A stretch of 64,000 nucleotides of DNA from an uncultured Albidovulum sp. Its GTDB lineage: Bacteria; Pseudomonadota; Alphaproteobacteria; Rhodobacterales; Rhodobacteraceae. The stretch spans positions 1-64,000 of the forward strand of contig CAJYAD010000014.1 of NCBI GenBank assembly GCA_913064775.1, in the 5' to 3' direction. Both the position numbers and the translations under genes were made by a program. The notes below the pieces were generated by a model. It was not told the DNA's origin, did no database searches, and was given only the letters and a program-made list of their open reading frames with translations. Of the stretch, positions 29,364 to 39,082 are shown piece after piece; the stretch's first letter is position 1, and every line of letters starts with the position of its first letter.

Positions 29364-30383
29364 ATGAGTGACCGAGAGCAATCCGAACATGACATGATGG
29401 TCCGCGCGGCCTGGCTCTATTATGCCGCCGAGCAGACGCAGAGCATGATCGCGACAACCCTTGGCGTGTCGCGGGTCAAGGTGGCGCGGCTGATTGCAGA
29501 TGCGAAGGCCAACGGCATCGTCACCATCAACATCGACCATCGCCTGTCGACGATGTGCGAGTTGGAAGAGAAGATCCGCCGCCACTACGGGCTTCGGTTT
29601 TGCTACATCACCCCCGCCCTGGCGACCGACAGCAACCCGCGCGGGCTTAGCGATACCGACCGCGACGCCCTGGCCCGGCGCAGCGTCGGGATGACGGCCG
29701 CGCGGGTGCTGCGCAACAAGCTGGCCCAGAACCAATTCGACGGCACGGTCATCGGCCTGGCCTGGGGCCGTACGATCAGCGCCATGGCGGATGCCTTTCA
29801 GCCGATCAACGCGCCTGCCACGCAATTCGTCTCGCTGCTTGGCTCGCTCACCCGCTCGGCCTCGGCCAACCCGTTCGACGTGGTGCAGAAATTCGCCTCC
29901 AAGACCGGGGGCGAGGCGAAATACCTGCCGGTTCCCTTCATCGCCGACAGCGTGGAGGATCGCGACGTCTTCCTTCAGCAGCGTGTGGTGCAGGACGTGA
30001 TCCGCACCGCGAACCGGGCAACGGCCTGCTTCATCAGCGTGGGCGAATGCGATTCCGGCTCTTTCCTGTCGCAATATGGCTATCTGTCGGGGGATGACCT
30101 GACGCGCCTGCAAAAACGCGGCGCGGTCGGCGACACGCTGGGGCTTTTCTTCAACAGCGAAGGCCAATTCATCGACTCCGAGCTTTGCCGGAGGGCATTG
30201 GCGATTGACCTGTCGACCTTGCGCGAAAGCGAGATCGTGCTGCTTTCGGCAGGGCTTGCGAAACTGAAAGCCACCCAGGCGATCCTAAAGGCCGGCTTCA
30301 TCACCGGGCTGGTGATCGACGGTGACAGCGCGACGCGTCTGGGCGCGGCCGCAGACGAGGAAAGCGAGAAAATGCGCGCCTAG
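29364..30383 (+). CDS. SorC/DeoR-type sugar-binding transcriptional regulator
   Basis: AWLYYAAEQTQSMIATTLGVSRVKVARLIADAKANGIVTINI HTH; sugar-binding C-terminal domain. Confidence 0.9.
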   Translation: MSDREQSEHDMMVRAAWLYYAAEQTQSMIATTLGVSRVKVARLIADAKANGIVTINIDHRLSTMCELEEKIRRHYGLRFCYITPALATDSNPRGLSDTDRDALARRSVGMTAARVLRNKLAQNQFDGTVIGLAWGRTISAMADAFQPINAPATQFVSLLGSLTRSASANPFDVVQKFASKTGGEAKYLPVPFIADSVEDRDVFLQQRVVQDVIRTANRATACFISVGECDSGSFLSQYGYLSGDDLTRLQKRGAVGDTLGLFFNSEGQFIDSELCRRALAIDLSTLRESEIVLLSAGLAKLKATQAILKAGFITGLVIDGDSATRLGAAADEESEKMRA

Positions 30384-30428
30384 CTACGCTAGCGCCGCGA
30401 CATCGGGAATCGCACGAAGGGGGAAATT

Positions 30429-31301
30429 ATGGAAATCGGATTCATCGGCCTCGGGATCATGGGACAGGGCATGGTGCGCAACCTGCTGAAGGCGGGGCAT
30501 TCCGTCACCGCCTGGAACCGCACCCCCCGCCCCCTGCCCGACGATCTGGGCGCGGCACGGATCGCCGGATCACTGGCCGAGGCCGTGGCCGACAAGCCGC
30601 TTGTCATGGTCTGCCTGACCGGACCCGAGGCACAGCAGGCCTGCCTTCCGGGGCCCGAGGGCGCCTTTGCCAACGCGGCGGCCGGCACGCTGATCGCCGA
30701 CGCGACAACGACCGATCCCGCCGTTTCGCTGGAACTGGCCAAAGCCGCGGGCGCGCGGGGGCTGCGTTACCTCGACACGCCGGTCTTCGGCTCGCGCAAC
30801 GAGGCATGGGAGGGGCGGCTCGATTTCGTTTGCGGCGGGGCGCGCGGCGATTACGACGAATTGTCCCCGGTCTTGGCGCCGCTTGCCGCGACCACCCATT
30901 ACCTTGGCGGCAATTCCAAGGGCGCCTGCGCCAAGCTGGTGGGCAACCTGCTTGTGGCGGCGCAGATGGCCTCGCTGGGCGAAGCGCTTGCCCTGGCGCG
31001 CCGCGCCGGCCTCGACCCCGAGGCCCTGATGGGTTTCCTCGACGTGACCGATTTTTCCTCGGCCCTGATCCGCGGCGTCGGTCGCGATACGCTGGCCGGC
31101 AATTACGCGCCGAATTTCTACCTCAGACACATGCTGAAGGACGCCCGCCTGATCGGGCGCTTCGCCGGCGACAATGGTGTGCCGGTGCCGCTGGCCGCGC
31201 AGATCGCCGAGCAATACCAGGGCGCGGTGAACCGGGGCCTCGGCGATCTCAACGCCTCGGCCCTGCACAAGCTCGCGTTTGAGATGTCCGGGCTCGACTA
31301 A
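30429..31301 (+). CDS. NAD(P)-dependent oxidoreductase, 3-hydroxyisobutyrate dehydrogenase family
   Basis: MEIGFIGLGIMGQGMVRNLLKAGHSVTAWNRT, DTPVFGSRNEAWEG, GNSKGACAKLVGNLL. Confidence 0.92.
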   Translation: MEIGFIGLGIMGQGMVRNLLKAGHSVTAWNRTPRPLPDDLGAARIAGSLAEAVADKPLVMVCLTGPEAQQACLPGPEGAFANAAAGTLIADATTTDPAVSLELAKAAGARGLRYLDTPVFGSRNEAWEGRLDFVCGGARGDYDELSPVLAPLAATTHYLGGNSKGACAKLVGNLLVAAQMASLGEALALARRAGLDPEALMGFLDVTDFSSALIRGVGRDTLAGNYAPNFYLRHMLKDARLIGRFAGDNGVPVPLAAQIAEQYQGAVNRGLGDLNASALHKLAFEMSGLD

Positions 31302-31693
31302 CCGCAGGCCCGGCCAAACTGCACCAGGGGAGGGGTGCGCGATGAGGAAGGCACTGACTGAACTGCACCGCGATGTGACGATCGGGGCGACGACCGGTGT
31401 GAGGCGCCAGTTGCCGCGCGTTCCGGACAGTGCCGCCAGACCGGCGACCGCGCCGAGGCAATCGCCCCGCCCCCCGCGCCGATGTCGAGCGGATGTCTGG
31501 CAAGGGAGGGCATGCGAATAGAACATCCAGGATGTCTGAATATATCAGATTGACAGCGGGATCAAATCAGAAATCGAAATCCGTATCGCAAATTGCATCC
31601 GGAATATATGGAATTTTCAATTTCGAATTTACCTCCAAAGATATTTTAATAACTCATGCATACTTTATAAGCTTTACGCGGCCACCAATTGTA

Positions 31694-31722
31694 TTGACGC
31701 ATATCTTGATCGGTGAAATTAT
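31694..31722 (+). promoter_or_regulatory. candidate sigma-70 promoter TTGACG-N17-AATTAT for the ABC operon
   Basis: Located in an AT-rich intergenic island upstream of the binding-protein gene. Confidence 0.35.
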
Positions 31723-31879
31723 TTTCCTCAATTCGCCCAAAGACATCCGGTTTCAGCCCCGGCCACTTCGAGCCCGAGGCATCTTTGAAGGCAAAAAGAC
31801 GAGGCGCGGAGGCGTAATTCGCGTTGGAGGACAGGGTAAAGGGTTGAAGCCTTAGACAATCTTTAACGGGAGGAAAGTC

Positions 31880-32908
31880 ATGAAAAAGAACGTGAAACTG
31901 GGCGCCTTGGGCGTCTGCATGCTGACCGCGGGATTCGTGGTGAACAGCGCCCCGGCCGCTTCGGCCAAGCAGGTCGATCCGCACGACATGCGGTTCGTGA
32001 ACGTCATCAAGGTCACGGCCAATGCCTGGTTCCAGAACATGGAGCACGGCGTGAAAGCATTCGCCAAGGACACCGGCGTCAAGGCAACCCAGACCGGCCC
32101 CGCGCAGGCGACATCCGAGGGTCAGGTGTCGATCATCCAGAACCTGATTCCGCAAAAGCCCACGGCGATCGGCGTCGATCCGAACTCGCAGCAGGCGCTT
32201 GAGGGGGTGCTGGCCAAGGCGCAGAAGGCCGGCATCTTCGTGTTCTCGCAAGAAGCGCCGCAGCTCAAGCACACCAACCTTGATCTAGAGGCCTTCAGCA
32301 ACGCCGAATACGGCAGGCAGATGATGGATGCGCTGGCGTCCTGCATGGGCGGCAAGGGCGAATATGTCACCTTCGTCGGCCATCTGACCGCCGCCAGCCA
32401 CATGGCCTGGGCCCAGGCCGAACTGAACGAGGCGAAGGCCAAGTTTCCCGGCATCAAGCGCGTGACCGGGCCGGTCGTGGCGAACGAGAATTCCGAGGTC
32501 GCCTATCAGAAGACCAAGGAGCTTCTGGCCAAGTACCCGCATATCAAGGGCTTTCTTGGCAGCGCCTCGACCGATATCCCCGGCATCGCCCGGGCGGTCA
32601 CCGAAGTCGGCCTAAGCGGGAAGGTCTGCATCGCCGGCACCAGCGTGCCGTCGCTGACCCGCAACTACGTCAACGCGGGCACCATCCAGGATGTCTTCTT
32701 GTGGGATTCCGCGCTGACCGCCCATGCCGTCATGAACGGCGCGTTGATGATGCTTCAGGGCAAGAAGGTCGGCGTCGGCACCGATCTGGGCGTGCCGGGC
32801 TATACCAACCTCAAGAAATGCGAAGGCTCGGACGTCAGCGCGCATTGCTTCCAAGGCAACGCGATCCTGAAACTGACCAAGGCCAACATCGGAAAATACA
32901 ACTTCTGA
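31880..32908 (+). CDS. sugar ABC transporter periplasmic substrate-binding protein (RhaS/LsrB-type)
   Basis: Signal peptide, MRFVNVIKVTANAWFQNMEHGVKAFAKDTGVKATQTGP...GVDPNSQQALEGVLAKAQKAGIFVFSQE. Confidence 0.9.
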   Translation: MKKNVKLGALGVCMLTAGFVVNSAPAASAKQVDPHDMRFVNVIKVTANAWFQNMEHGVKAFAKDTGVKATQTGPAQATSEGQVSIIQNLIPQKPTAIGVDPNSQQALEGVLAKAQKAGIFVFSQEAPQLKHTNLDLEAFSNAEYGRQMMDALASCMGGKGEYVTFVGHLTAASHMAWAQAELNEAKAKFPGIKRVTGPVVANENSEVAYQKTKELLAKYPHIKGFLGSASTDIPGIARAVTEVGLSGKVCIAGTSVPSLTRNYVNAGTIQDVFLWDSALTAHAVMNGALMMLQGKKVGVGTDLGVPGYTNLKKCEGSDVSAHCFQGNAILKLTKANIGKYNF

Positions 32909-33006
32909 TCTGACCCAGGGCCTCGCCCGTCCAGGGCGGGGCCCGCCAATGCGGTCCGGTGGGCGCGTGCCCCCGACGCCGCACCAAAGGGGGGGGCGAA
33001 AGGCAC

Positions 33007-34500
33007 ATGGCGGATGAGGCAATTCTCTCGGTCAAGGGCATCGAGAAGCGGTTCGCGGGCGTGCGCGCCCTCGATGGCGTGTCGCTTTCGCTTTATCCGG
33101 GCAAGGTCCATTGTCTGGCGGGCGAGAACGGCTCGGGCAAGTCGACCCTGATCAAGACGATCAGCGGCGTCGAGGTGCCCGATGCCGGCACCATCACGCT
33201 GGGCGGGCATACCTATCAGTCGCTGACGCCGCGCATCGGCATCAAGGGCGGCATTCAGGTGATCTATCAGGACCTGTCGCTGTTCGCCAATCTCAGCATC
33301 GCGGAAAACATCGCCATCGCGCCGATCATCGCCCGGGGCGGGATGCGGTTCAGCCCGGGCGAGGCGCGCGCCATCGCCGAAAAGGTCGCCGCGCGCATCC
33401 ATGTCGACCTGCCGTTTTCGGCGCTGGCCGCCGGTGTCTCAATCGCCCAGCGCCAGCTGACCGCGATCTGCCGGGCGCTGGCGCAGGACGCGCGGGTGCT
33501 GATCATGGATGAACCCACCACCGCCCTGACCCTGCGCGAGGTCGACAGCCTTTTCGCCACCGTGAAGCTTTTGCGCGCACAGGGCGTCTCGGTCGCTTTC
33601 GTCAGCCACAAGTTCGAAGAGATCCTGGGCATCTCGGATGAGATCACCGTCATCCGCAACGGCCGCGTCGTCGCCGATGGCCCCGCGTCCGGCTTCGACC
33701 ATGCGTCGCTGAGCGAGGCGATGACCGGGCAGAAGGTCAACGCGCTGGGACGGCGCGGCCCGGATGAAACCGCCACCCGGGTGGCGCTGCGCGCCGACAG
33801 GATCGGGGTCGAGGGATTGCTTCAGGATGTATCGCTGAGCCTGAACCATGGAGAGATCCTTGGGGTGACCGGGCTGCTGGGATCCGGGCGCGAAGCCGTC
33901 GCCGAGGCGCTTTTCGGCATTCATCCCATCACCTCGGGCCAGATCAGCATCGACGACCAGCCCTGCGCGATCCGGCAGGTGTCGGATGCGATCGCCCACG
34001 GCATCGGCTATGTGCCCGGCGACCGGCTGAGCGAGGGGCTGTTTCTGAACCACAGCGTCGCGCAGAATGTCATCGCCGCCAGCACCGACAAGATCCCCCT
34101 GACCATGGGGCTGGTGCTGAAACGCTCGGTCTCGGCCATCGCCCGGCGGATGATCAAGGCCTTCGGCATCAAGACGCCGTCGGATTCGGTCGCGGTGCGC
34201 ACCCTGTCGGGCGGCAACCAGCAGCGCGTGGTGCTGGCGAAATGGTTCGTCGACAAGCCGCGCATCCTGATCCTGAACGGCCCCACGGTCGGCGTCGACA
34301 TCGGCTCCAAACGCGAAATCACCTCGCTGCTGCGCGACCTGAGCGCCGATGGCACCGCGATCATCGTCATTTCCGACGACGTGCCGGAACTGGCCGAAAT
34401 CTCGGACCGCATCATCGTGATGCGCAACGGCGCGGTAGCGTCCGAGTTGCAGGGCGCCGACATCTCCGAGGGCCGCATCCTGCAGGAGCTGGCCGCATGA
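33007..34500 (+). CDS. sugar ABC transporter ATP-binding protein (two ABC domains)
   Basis: Walker A GENGSGKSTLIKTISG; second-domain signature LSGGNQQRVVLAKWF. Confidence 0.95.
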   Translation: MADEAILSVKGIEKRFAGVRALDGVSLSLYPGKVHCLAGENGSGKSTLIKTISGVEVPDAGTITLGGHTYQSLTPRIGIKGGIQVIYQDLSLFANLSIAENIAIAPIIARGGMRFSPGEARAIAEKVAARIHVDLPFSALAAGVSIAQRQLTAICRALAQDARVLIMDEPTTALTLREVDSLFATVKLLRAQGVSVAFVSHKFEEILGISDEITVIRNGRVVADGPASGFDHASLSEAMTGQKVNALGRRGPDETATRVALRADRIGVEGLLQDVSLSLNHGEILGVTGLLGSGREAVAEALFGIHPITSGQISIDDQPCAIRQVSDAIAHGIGYVPGDRLSEGLFLNHSVAQNVIAASTDKIPLTMGLVLKRSVSAIARRMIKAFGIKTPSDSVAVRTLSGGNQQRVVLAKWFVDKPRILILNGPTVGVDIGSKREITSLLRDLSADGTAIIVISDDVPELAEISDRIIVMRNGAVASELQGADISEGRILQELAA

Positions 34501-34557
34501 CCGCGCGGCTCCCCCCTTCCCGCACCTCACTTTCCCTCGTCTCGCTGGCGGTATCTC

Positions 34558-35598
34558 ATGACAGCATCTGATTTCCTGGCGCGGCTGCGCGGCCGCCACA
34601 ACGAAGGCGTCGTCGCCCTGACGATCATCCTTCTGGCGCTGATTGTCGGCGCCATGAACCCCGGCTTTCTTGGCCTTGCGACGGTGTTCAACGTGCTGCG
34701 CAATTCCTATGAGCCGCTTCTCTTTGCCCTGGGCGTGATGCTGGTGCTGCTGATGGGCGGGATCGACGTCTCTTTCGACGCCGTGGGGATCTTCGCGGCC
34801 TATACCACCTCGGTGTTGACGGCGAATGCGCTGCTGCCCGGCCATCTTTGGCTGATGTTCGTGATCTCGACGCTGATCGGCGCGGGGCTGGGTGCCATCA
34901 ACGCCCTGATCGTGTCGCTGGGCCGGCTGTCGATCCTGATCGTCACGCTGGGCACGCGGGGCATTTTCGTCGGGGTGATGCTGACCTTCATCGGCTCATC
35001 CTTCATCAGCAACCTGCCGATGTCGCTGCAATCCTTCAACGTCGATTACCTCTACCGGACCCATACCGACACCGGCCAGCTGGCAGGGCTGCAGATGCTG
35101 GTGGTGCCGATCGCCATCGTCTGCCTGCTGATCGACTTCGGCCTGCGCTTCACCGTCATCGGGCGCGGCATCTACGCGGTCGGCGGCAGTGAAGAGGCCG
35201 CACGGCGGGCCGGCTTTTCGGTCGGCATGATCAAGACGGTCGTCTTTTGCTGCGCCGGCGCCCTGGCCGGTGCCGCCGGTATGGTCCATGTCAGCCTGAT
35301 CGGCTACGCCAACCCGCAAGACATCGTCGGCAACGAATTGATCGTCATCGCCGCCGTGGTGCTGGGCGGCGTGTCGATCTTCGGCGGCCGGGGCAGCGTG
35401 CTGGGCACGGTTCTGGGCGTGCTGCTGCTGGAGCTGATCCAATACAGCCTGATCATCCTCGGGGTGCAAAGCTCCTGGGACCATGTCGCGATCGGCGGCA
35501 TGATCTTCGTGGGCGTCGCCCTTCAGGTCCGACGGTCCCCCGGGGCCAGGGCCAACCTGTTCGCAAAACGCCCGAAACCGAGCCGGAGCCCGTCATGA
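34558..35598 (+). CDS. sugar ABC transporter permease
   Basis: BPD_transp_2-type: RGIYAVGGSEEAARRAGFSV, VVLGGVSIFGGRGSVLGTVLGVLLL. Confidence 0.92.
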   Translation: MTASDFLARLRGRHNEGVVALTIILLALIVGAMNPGFLGLATVFNVLRNSYEPLLFALGVMLVLLMGGIDVSFDAVGIFAAYTTSVLTANALLPGHLWLMFVISTLIGAGLGAINALIVSLGRLSILIVTLGTRGIFVGVMLTFIGSSFISNLPMSLQSFNVDYLYRTHTDTGQLAGLQMLVVPIAIVCLLIDFGLRFTVIGRGIYAVGGSEEAARRAGFSVGMIKTVVFCCAGALAGAAGMVHVSLIGYANPQDIVGNELIVIAAVVLGGVSIFGGRGSVLGTVLGVLLLELIQYSLIILGVQSSWDHVAIGGMIFVGVALQVRRSPGARANLFAKRPKPSRSPS

Positions 35599-36641
35599 CC
35601 CAGAACGCCTCGCTCGTCCAATCCCTCGCCCGCGCGACCGCGTCGCTGCGGCAAGAGCACAGCCCGCTGCCGATCCTTGGCGTGACGGTGCTGATCTTCG
35701 CGATCTTCGCGGTGCTCGCGCCCGGCAGTTTTCCGACCTTCGCGAACATGTCCTCGATCGGCTTTCAGGTGCCCGAGACGGCGCTGCTGGGGCTGGGGGT
35801 CATGCTTTCGATGGTGCTTGGCGGGATCGACCTTTCGGTGGTGGCCGTCGCCGACCTGTCGGGCGTGGCGATGGTGCAATACTTCACCTATGTCGGCGCG
35901 ACGCAACCCGGGCACGGCGGGCCGCTGGTGATCGCCACGGGCATCGGTATCGCGCTGCTGGTCGGGGCGGTCTGCGGGGCAATCAACGGGCTGATCATCG
36001 GCCGGCTAGGGGTTCTGGCGATCCTTGCAACCCTGGCGACGATGGAGGTCTTCGGCGGGCTGGCGATCGCCTGGACCGGGGGGAACACGCTTCCCGACGT
36101 GCCCACCCCCATTCTGGATATCGCCAACCTCAGCCCCGCCGGCATCCCGTTTCCGGCGATCATCCTGCTGGTCTGCGCGCTGTTCACCGCGCTGTTGCTG
36201 AACGGCAGCCGGTTCGGCATTCGCGCCACCCTGGTCGGGGCGAACCCGCGCGCGGCGAACCTGTCGGGCATCCGCGACAAGGGGGTGCAACTGGGCATCT
36301 ATACCGCAAGCGGGCTGCTGGCCTCGGTGGCCGGGATCATCTTCGTGGCCCGCACCGCCGGGGCCACGCCGAATTACGGAGAGGGCTCTTATGTGCTGCT
36401 CGCCGTCGTCATCGCGGTTCTGGCGGGGGTCGATCCGCTTGGCGGGTTCGGCACCGTGCTGGGGGTGTTGCTGGCGGGATTCGCGCTGGACATGATCCGG
36501 GCGGGCTTCGTCGCGCTGGAACTGAACCAGTTCCTTTACGAGGCGGCGCAGGGCGGGATCCTGATCTTCGTGCTGGCCGCGGGCTCGCTCATGCGGGGAG
36601 ACATGCACTGGCTTGCGCGGCTGAGGAAGACGCCAAAATAG
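35595..36641 (+). CDS. sugar ABC transporter permease
   Basis: BPD_transp_2-type: VLGGIDLSVVAVADLSGVAMV, GVDPLGGFGTVLGVLLAGF; ATGA overlap with previous gene. Confidence 0.92.
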   Translation: MTQNASLVQSLARATASLRQEHSPLPILGVTVLIFAIFAVLAPGSFPTFANMSSIGFQVPETALLGLGVMLSMVLGGIDLSVVAVADLSGVAMVQYFTYVGATQPGHGGPLVIATGIGIALLVGAVCGAINGLIIGRLGVLAILATLATMEVFGGLAIAWTGGNTLPDVPTPILDIANLSPAGIPFPAIILLVCALFTALLLNGSRFGIRATLVGANPRAANLSGIRDKGVQLGIYTASGLLASVAGIIFVARTAGATPNYGEGSYVLLAVVIAVLAGVDPLGGFGTVLGVLLAGFALDMIRAGFVALELNQFLYEAAQGGILIFVLAAGSLMRGDMHWLARLRKTPK

Positions 36642-36727
36642 CACCCCTGCCCCCGGCCCCCGGTGGCGGCGCGCAAGCTGGGGTTCCTGCTGCCCTTGGG
36701 CCGCCCGACCCGTCGTCGGTGCCAAGG

Positions 36728-37489
36728 CTACGCGGATGCCAGCACCAGCCAGACGCACAGCTCGGCGATCACCTGCGCGGCGCCCAGCACATCACCAGTG
36801 AAACCCCCGATCTGGCGCCGGGCAATCTGGGCGATCAGCGCGGCGGCGAATGCGGCCGCCAATACCGGCCCAACCAGGAACGGCAGTGTCGCAATCGCAA
36901 TCACCAAGGCCACCCCGACACCAGCCCAGACCTGCCCCACCCCGATCCGATCCGCCGCCGATTGGCCCAGCCCGGCGCTGCGCGCAGAGGGCATCAACCG
37001 CATGATCACCGGCAGTGGCGCCCGGCTCAGCGCCGCGACACCTGCCATCAATGCGACCGGATGCGCCCCGGGCAGGACCTCGGACAGCAGCACCACACGC
37101 AAAAGCAGCGCCAGCCCCAGTGCGATCGCGCCATAGCTACCCAGCCGGCTGTCGCGCATGATCTCCAGCTTGCGGGCCCGGTCGGCGCCGCCGCCAAAGC
37201 CGTCCGCGAGATCGGCCAGCCCGTCCTCATGCATGGCGCCGGTCGCCAGCGCCCCCGCCGCCACCGCAAGGATCGCCGCAGGCAAAGCCGTCAGCCCCAC
37301 GCTCTGCGCCGCCCAGAAGACCAGCCCCGCGATCACCCCCACCACGGCGCCGGCCAGCGGATAGGCCCAGACCGCGGCGGACAGCGGCGGCGCCGGATCC
37401 AGTCGCCCGGCCGGCAGCCGCGTCAGCAATATCAGCGCCAGCCGCAGCTCTGCCCAGCGCTGCCTTGCCCAGGGGGACCCGCCGGTCAT
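36728..37489 (-). CDS. cobS: adenosylcobinamide-GDP ribazoletransferase CobS/CobV
   Basis: LLTRLPAG, GAMHEDGLADLADGFGGGADRARKLEIMRDSRLGSYGAIAL. Confidence 0.95.
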   Translation of the reverse strand: MTGGSPWARQRWAELRLALILLTRLPAGRLDPAPPLSAAVWAYPLAGAVVGVIAGLVFWAAQSVGLTALPAAILAVAAGALATGAMHEDGLADLADGFGGGADRARKLEIMRDSRLGSYGAIALGLALLLRVVLLSEVLPGAHPVALMAGVAALSRAPLPVIMRLMPSARSAGLGQSAADRIGVGQVWAGVGVALVIAIATLPFLVGPVLAAAFAAALIAQIARRQIGGFTGDVLGAAQVIAELCVWLVLASA

Positions 37490-38532
37490 GCGCCCGAAAT
37501 CCCGGCCTCGGCAAAGGTCGCCATGCCGTTATGCGCCTCAAGCGCCGCGCGCAGCACGCCCAAAGCCACCGCCGCGCCCGAGCCCTCGCCCAGCCGCATC
37601 CCCAGATCCAGAAGCGCCCGCTTCTCGATCGCCGACAGCAGCCGCCGGTGCCCCGGTTCGGCGCTGGCGTGGCCGACAAGGCAATGATCGAGCGCCCCCA
37701 CCCCCAGCGGATGCAGCACCGCCGCCGAGGCCGTGCAGATGAAACCGTCCAGGATCACCGGCACCTTTCGCGACCGCGCCGCAAGCAGCGCCCCGCAAAT
37801 CGCCGCCTGCTCGCGCCCGCCGAAAGCCGCAAGCAGAGCCAGCGGATTGCCCAGCGCCCCGGCGTGCCGCACCATCCCGGCCTCGATCGCATCGACCTTC
37901 CGGGCAATCCCGTCCGGATCCGACCCGGTTCCCGGCCCGACCCATTCCCAGCCGTCGCCGCCGAAGCTTGCCCGCGCCAGCGCCGCCGCGACGGTCGAAT
38001 TGCCGATCCCCATCTCGCCCAGCAGCACCACATCCGCCCGCGGATCCAGCGCCGCCGCCCCGCGTGCCATCGCGTCCAGCACCTCGGCCTCGGTCATCGC
38101 CGGGCCTTGGGTGAAATCCCCGGTCGGCCGGTCGAGATCCAGCGCGACGACGGACAATTCCGCCCCGTTTGCCCGGCACAGCTGGTTGATCGCCGCGCCG
38201 CCGGACTGGAAATTCGCGACCATCTGCGCCGTGACCTCCTGCGGGAAGGGGTTCACGCGCTGCGCGCAGATGCCATGATTGCCGGCGAAGACGAGCGCCT
38301 GCGCGTGGTTGATCACGGGCCGCGCATTGCCCTGCCACCCGGCCATGAAGACCGCGAGATCCTCAAGCCGGCCAAGCGACCCCGGCGGTTTTGTCAACGC
38401 GTCCTGATGGCGGCGGGCGGCGGCGGCGGAAGGCTCGCTCGCCTCGGGCAGGCGCGCCAGCCGGCCACGCAATTGCGCGAAGGAGGAGACCGGGAAGATC
38501 GTGTCGCTCATGTCGTTTCGCCTTTGCGTCAT
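37486..38532 (-). CDS. cobT: nicotinate-nucleotide--dimethylbenzimidazole phosphoribosyltransferase
   Basis: TKPPGSLGRLEDLAVFMAGWQG, FAGNHGI, LGEMGIGNSTVAAAL, GHASAEPGHRRLL. Confidence 0.95.
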   Translation of the reverse strand: MTQRRNDMSDTIFPVSSFAQLRGRLARLPEASEPSAAAARRHQDALTKPPGSLGRLEDLAVFMAGWQGNARPVINHAQALVFAGNHGICAQRVNPFPQEVTAQMVANFQSGGAAINQLCRANGAELSVVALDLDRPTGDFTQGPAMTEAEVLDAMARGAAALDPRADVVLLGEMGIGNSTVAAALARASFGGDGWEWVGPGTGSDPDGIARKVDAIEAGMVRHAGALGNPLALLAAFGGREQAAICGALLAARSRKVPVILDGFICTASAAVLHPLGVGALDHCLVGHASAEPGHRRLLSAIEKRALLDLGMRLGEGSGAAVALGVLRAALEAHNGMATFAEAGISGA

Positions 38533-39029
38533 TTCACCTTCAGGGGAAGTCCGGAGACAAGGAATTGCACCTCGTCGGCGGCTTCGGCGATGGTCTGGTT
38601 CAGCCAGCCGGCGGCGTCGCGATAGGCCCGCGCCAACGCGTTGTCCGGCACGATCCCCATCCCCACCTCATTGGTCACCAGGATCACCGGACTTTGCTGC
38701 CTGCCCAGCGCCTCTGCCAGCGCCCGGCCATCGGATCGCCAGTCGCGCCCGGCCTCCATCAGGTTGGCCAGCCACAGCGTCAGGCAATCGACCAGCCGGG
38801 GCCCGGCCCCGTCGGTCTGCGCCAATGCCGCGACCAGCTCAAGCGGCACTTCGTGATCCTGCCATTCGGCCCCGCGCCGGGCGCGGTGTGCGGCGATTCG
38901 CGCCGACATCTCGGCGTCGCGCGCCTCTGCCGTTGCGATATACTGGGGGACCCCCGGCAATGCGAGCGTGCGCGCCTCGGCATAGCTGCTCTTGCCCGAG
39001 CGTGCGCCGCCTGTAATGAGTAGCGCCAT
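38529..39029 (-). CDS. cobU: bifunctional adenosylcobinamide kinase / guanylyltransferase
   Basis: MALLITGGARSGKSSYAE, IATAEARDAEMSARIAAHRARRGAEW, VTNEVGMGIVPDNALARAYRDAAGWLNQ. Confidence 0.95.
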   Translation of the reverse strand: MALLITGGARSGKSSYAEARTLALPGVPQYIATAEARDAEMSARIAAHRARRGAEWQDHEVPLELVAALAQTDGAGPRLVDCLTLWLANLMEAGRDWRSDGRALAEALGRQQSPVILVTNEVGMGIVPDNALARAYRDAAGWLNQTIAEAADEVQFLVSGLPLKVK

Positions 39030-39082
39030 GTTGCCTCCTCGTTTCAGCGGCAATAAGCATCATTCGCGCAGCGTGAAAAGGG

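Noticed and set aside
31342-31521. 60-aa ORF after the HIBDH-like gene
   Set aside because: No domain, Arg/Pro-rich composition, no clear conservation signal.
24277-36641. Straight annotation as an lsr AI-2 operon
   Set aside because: LsrF and LsrG are missing and the kinase does not read like LsrK; kept only as an architectural analogy.
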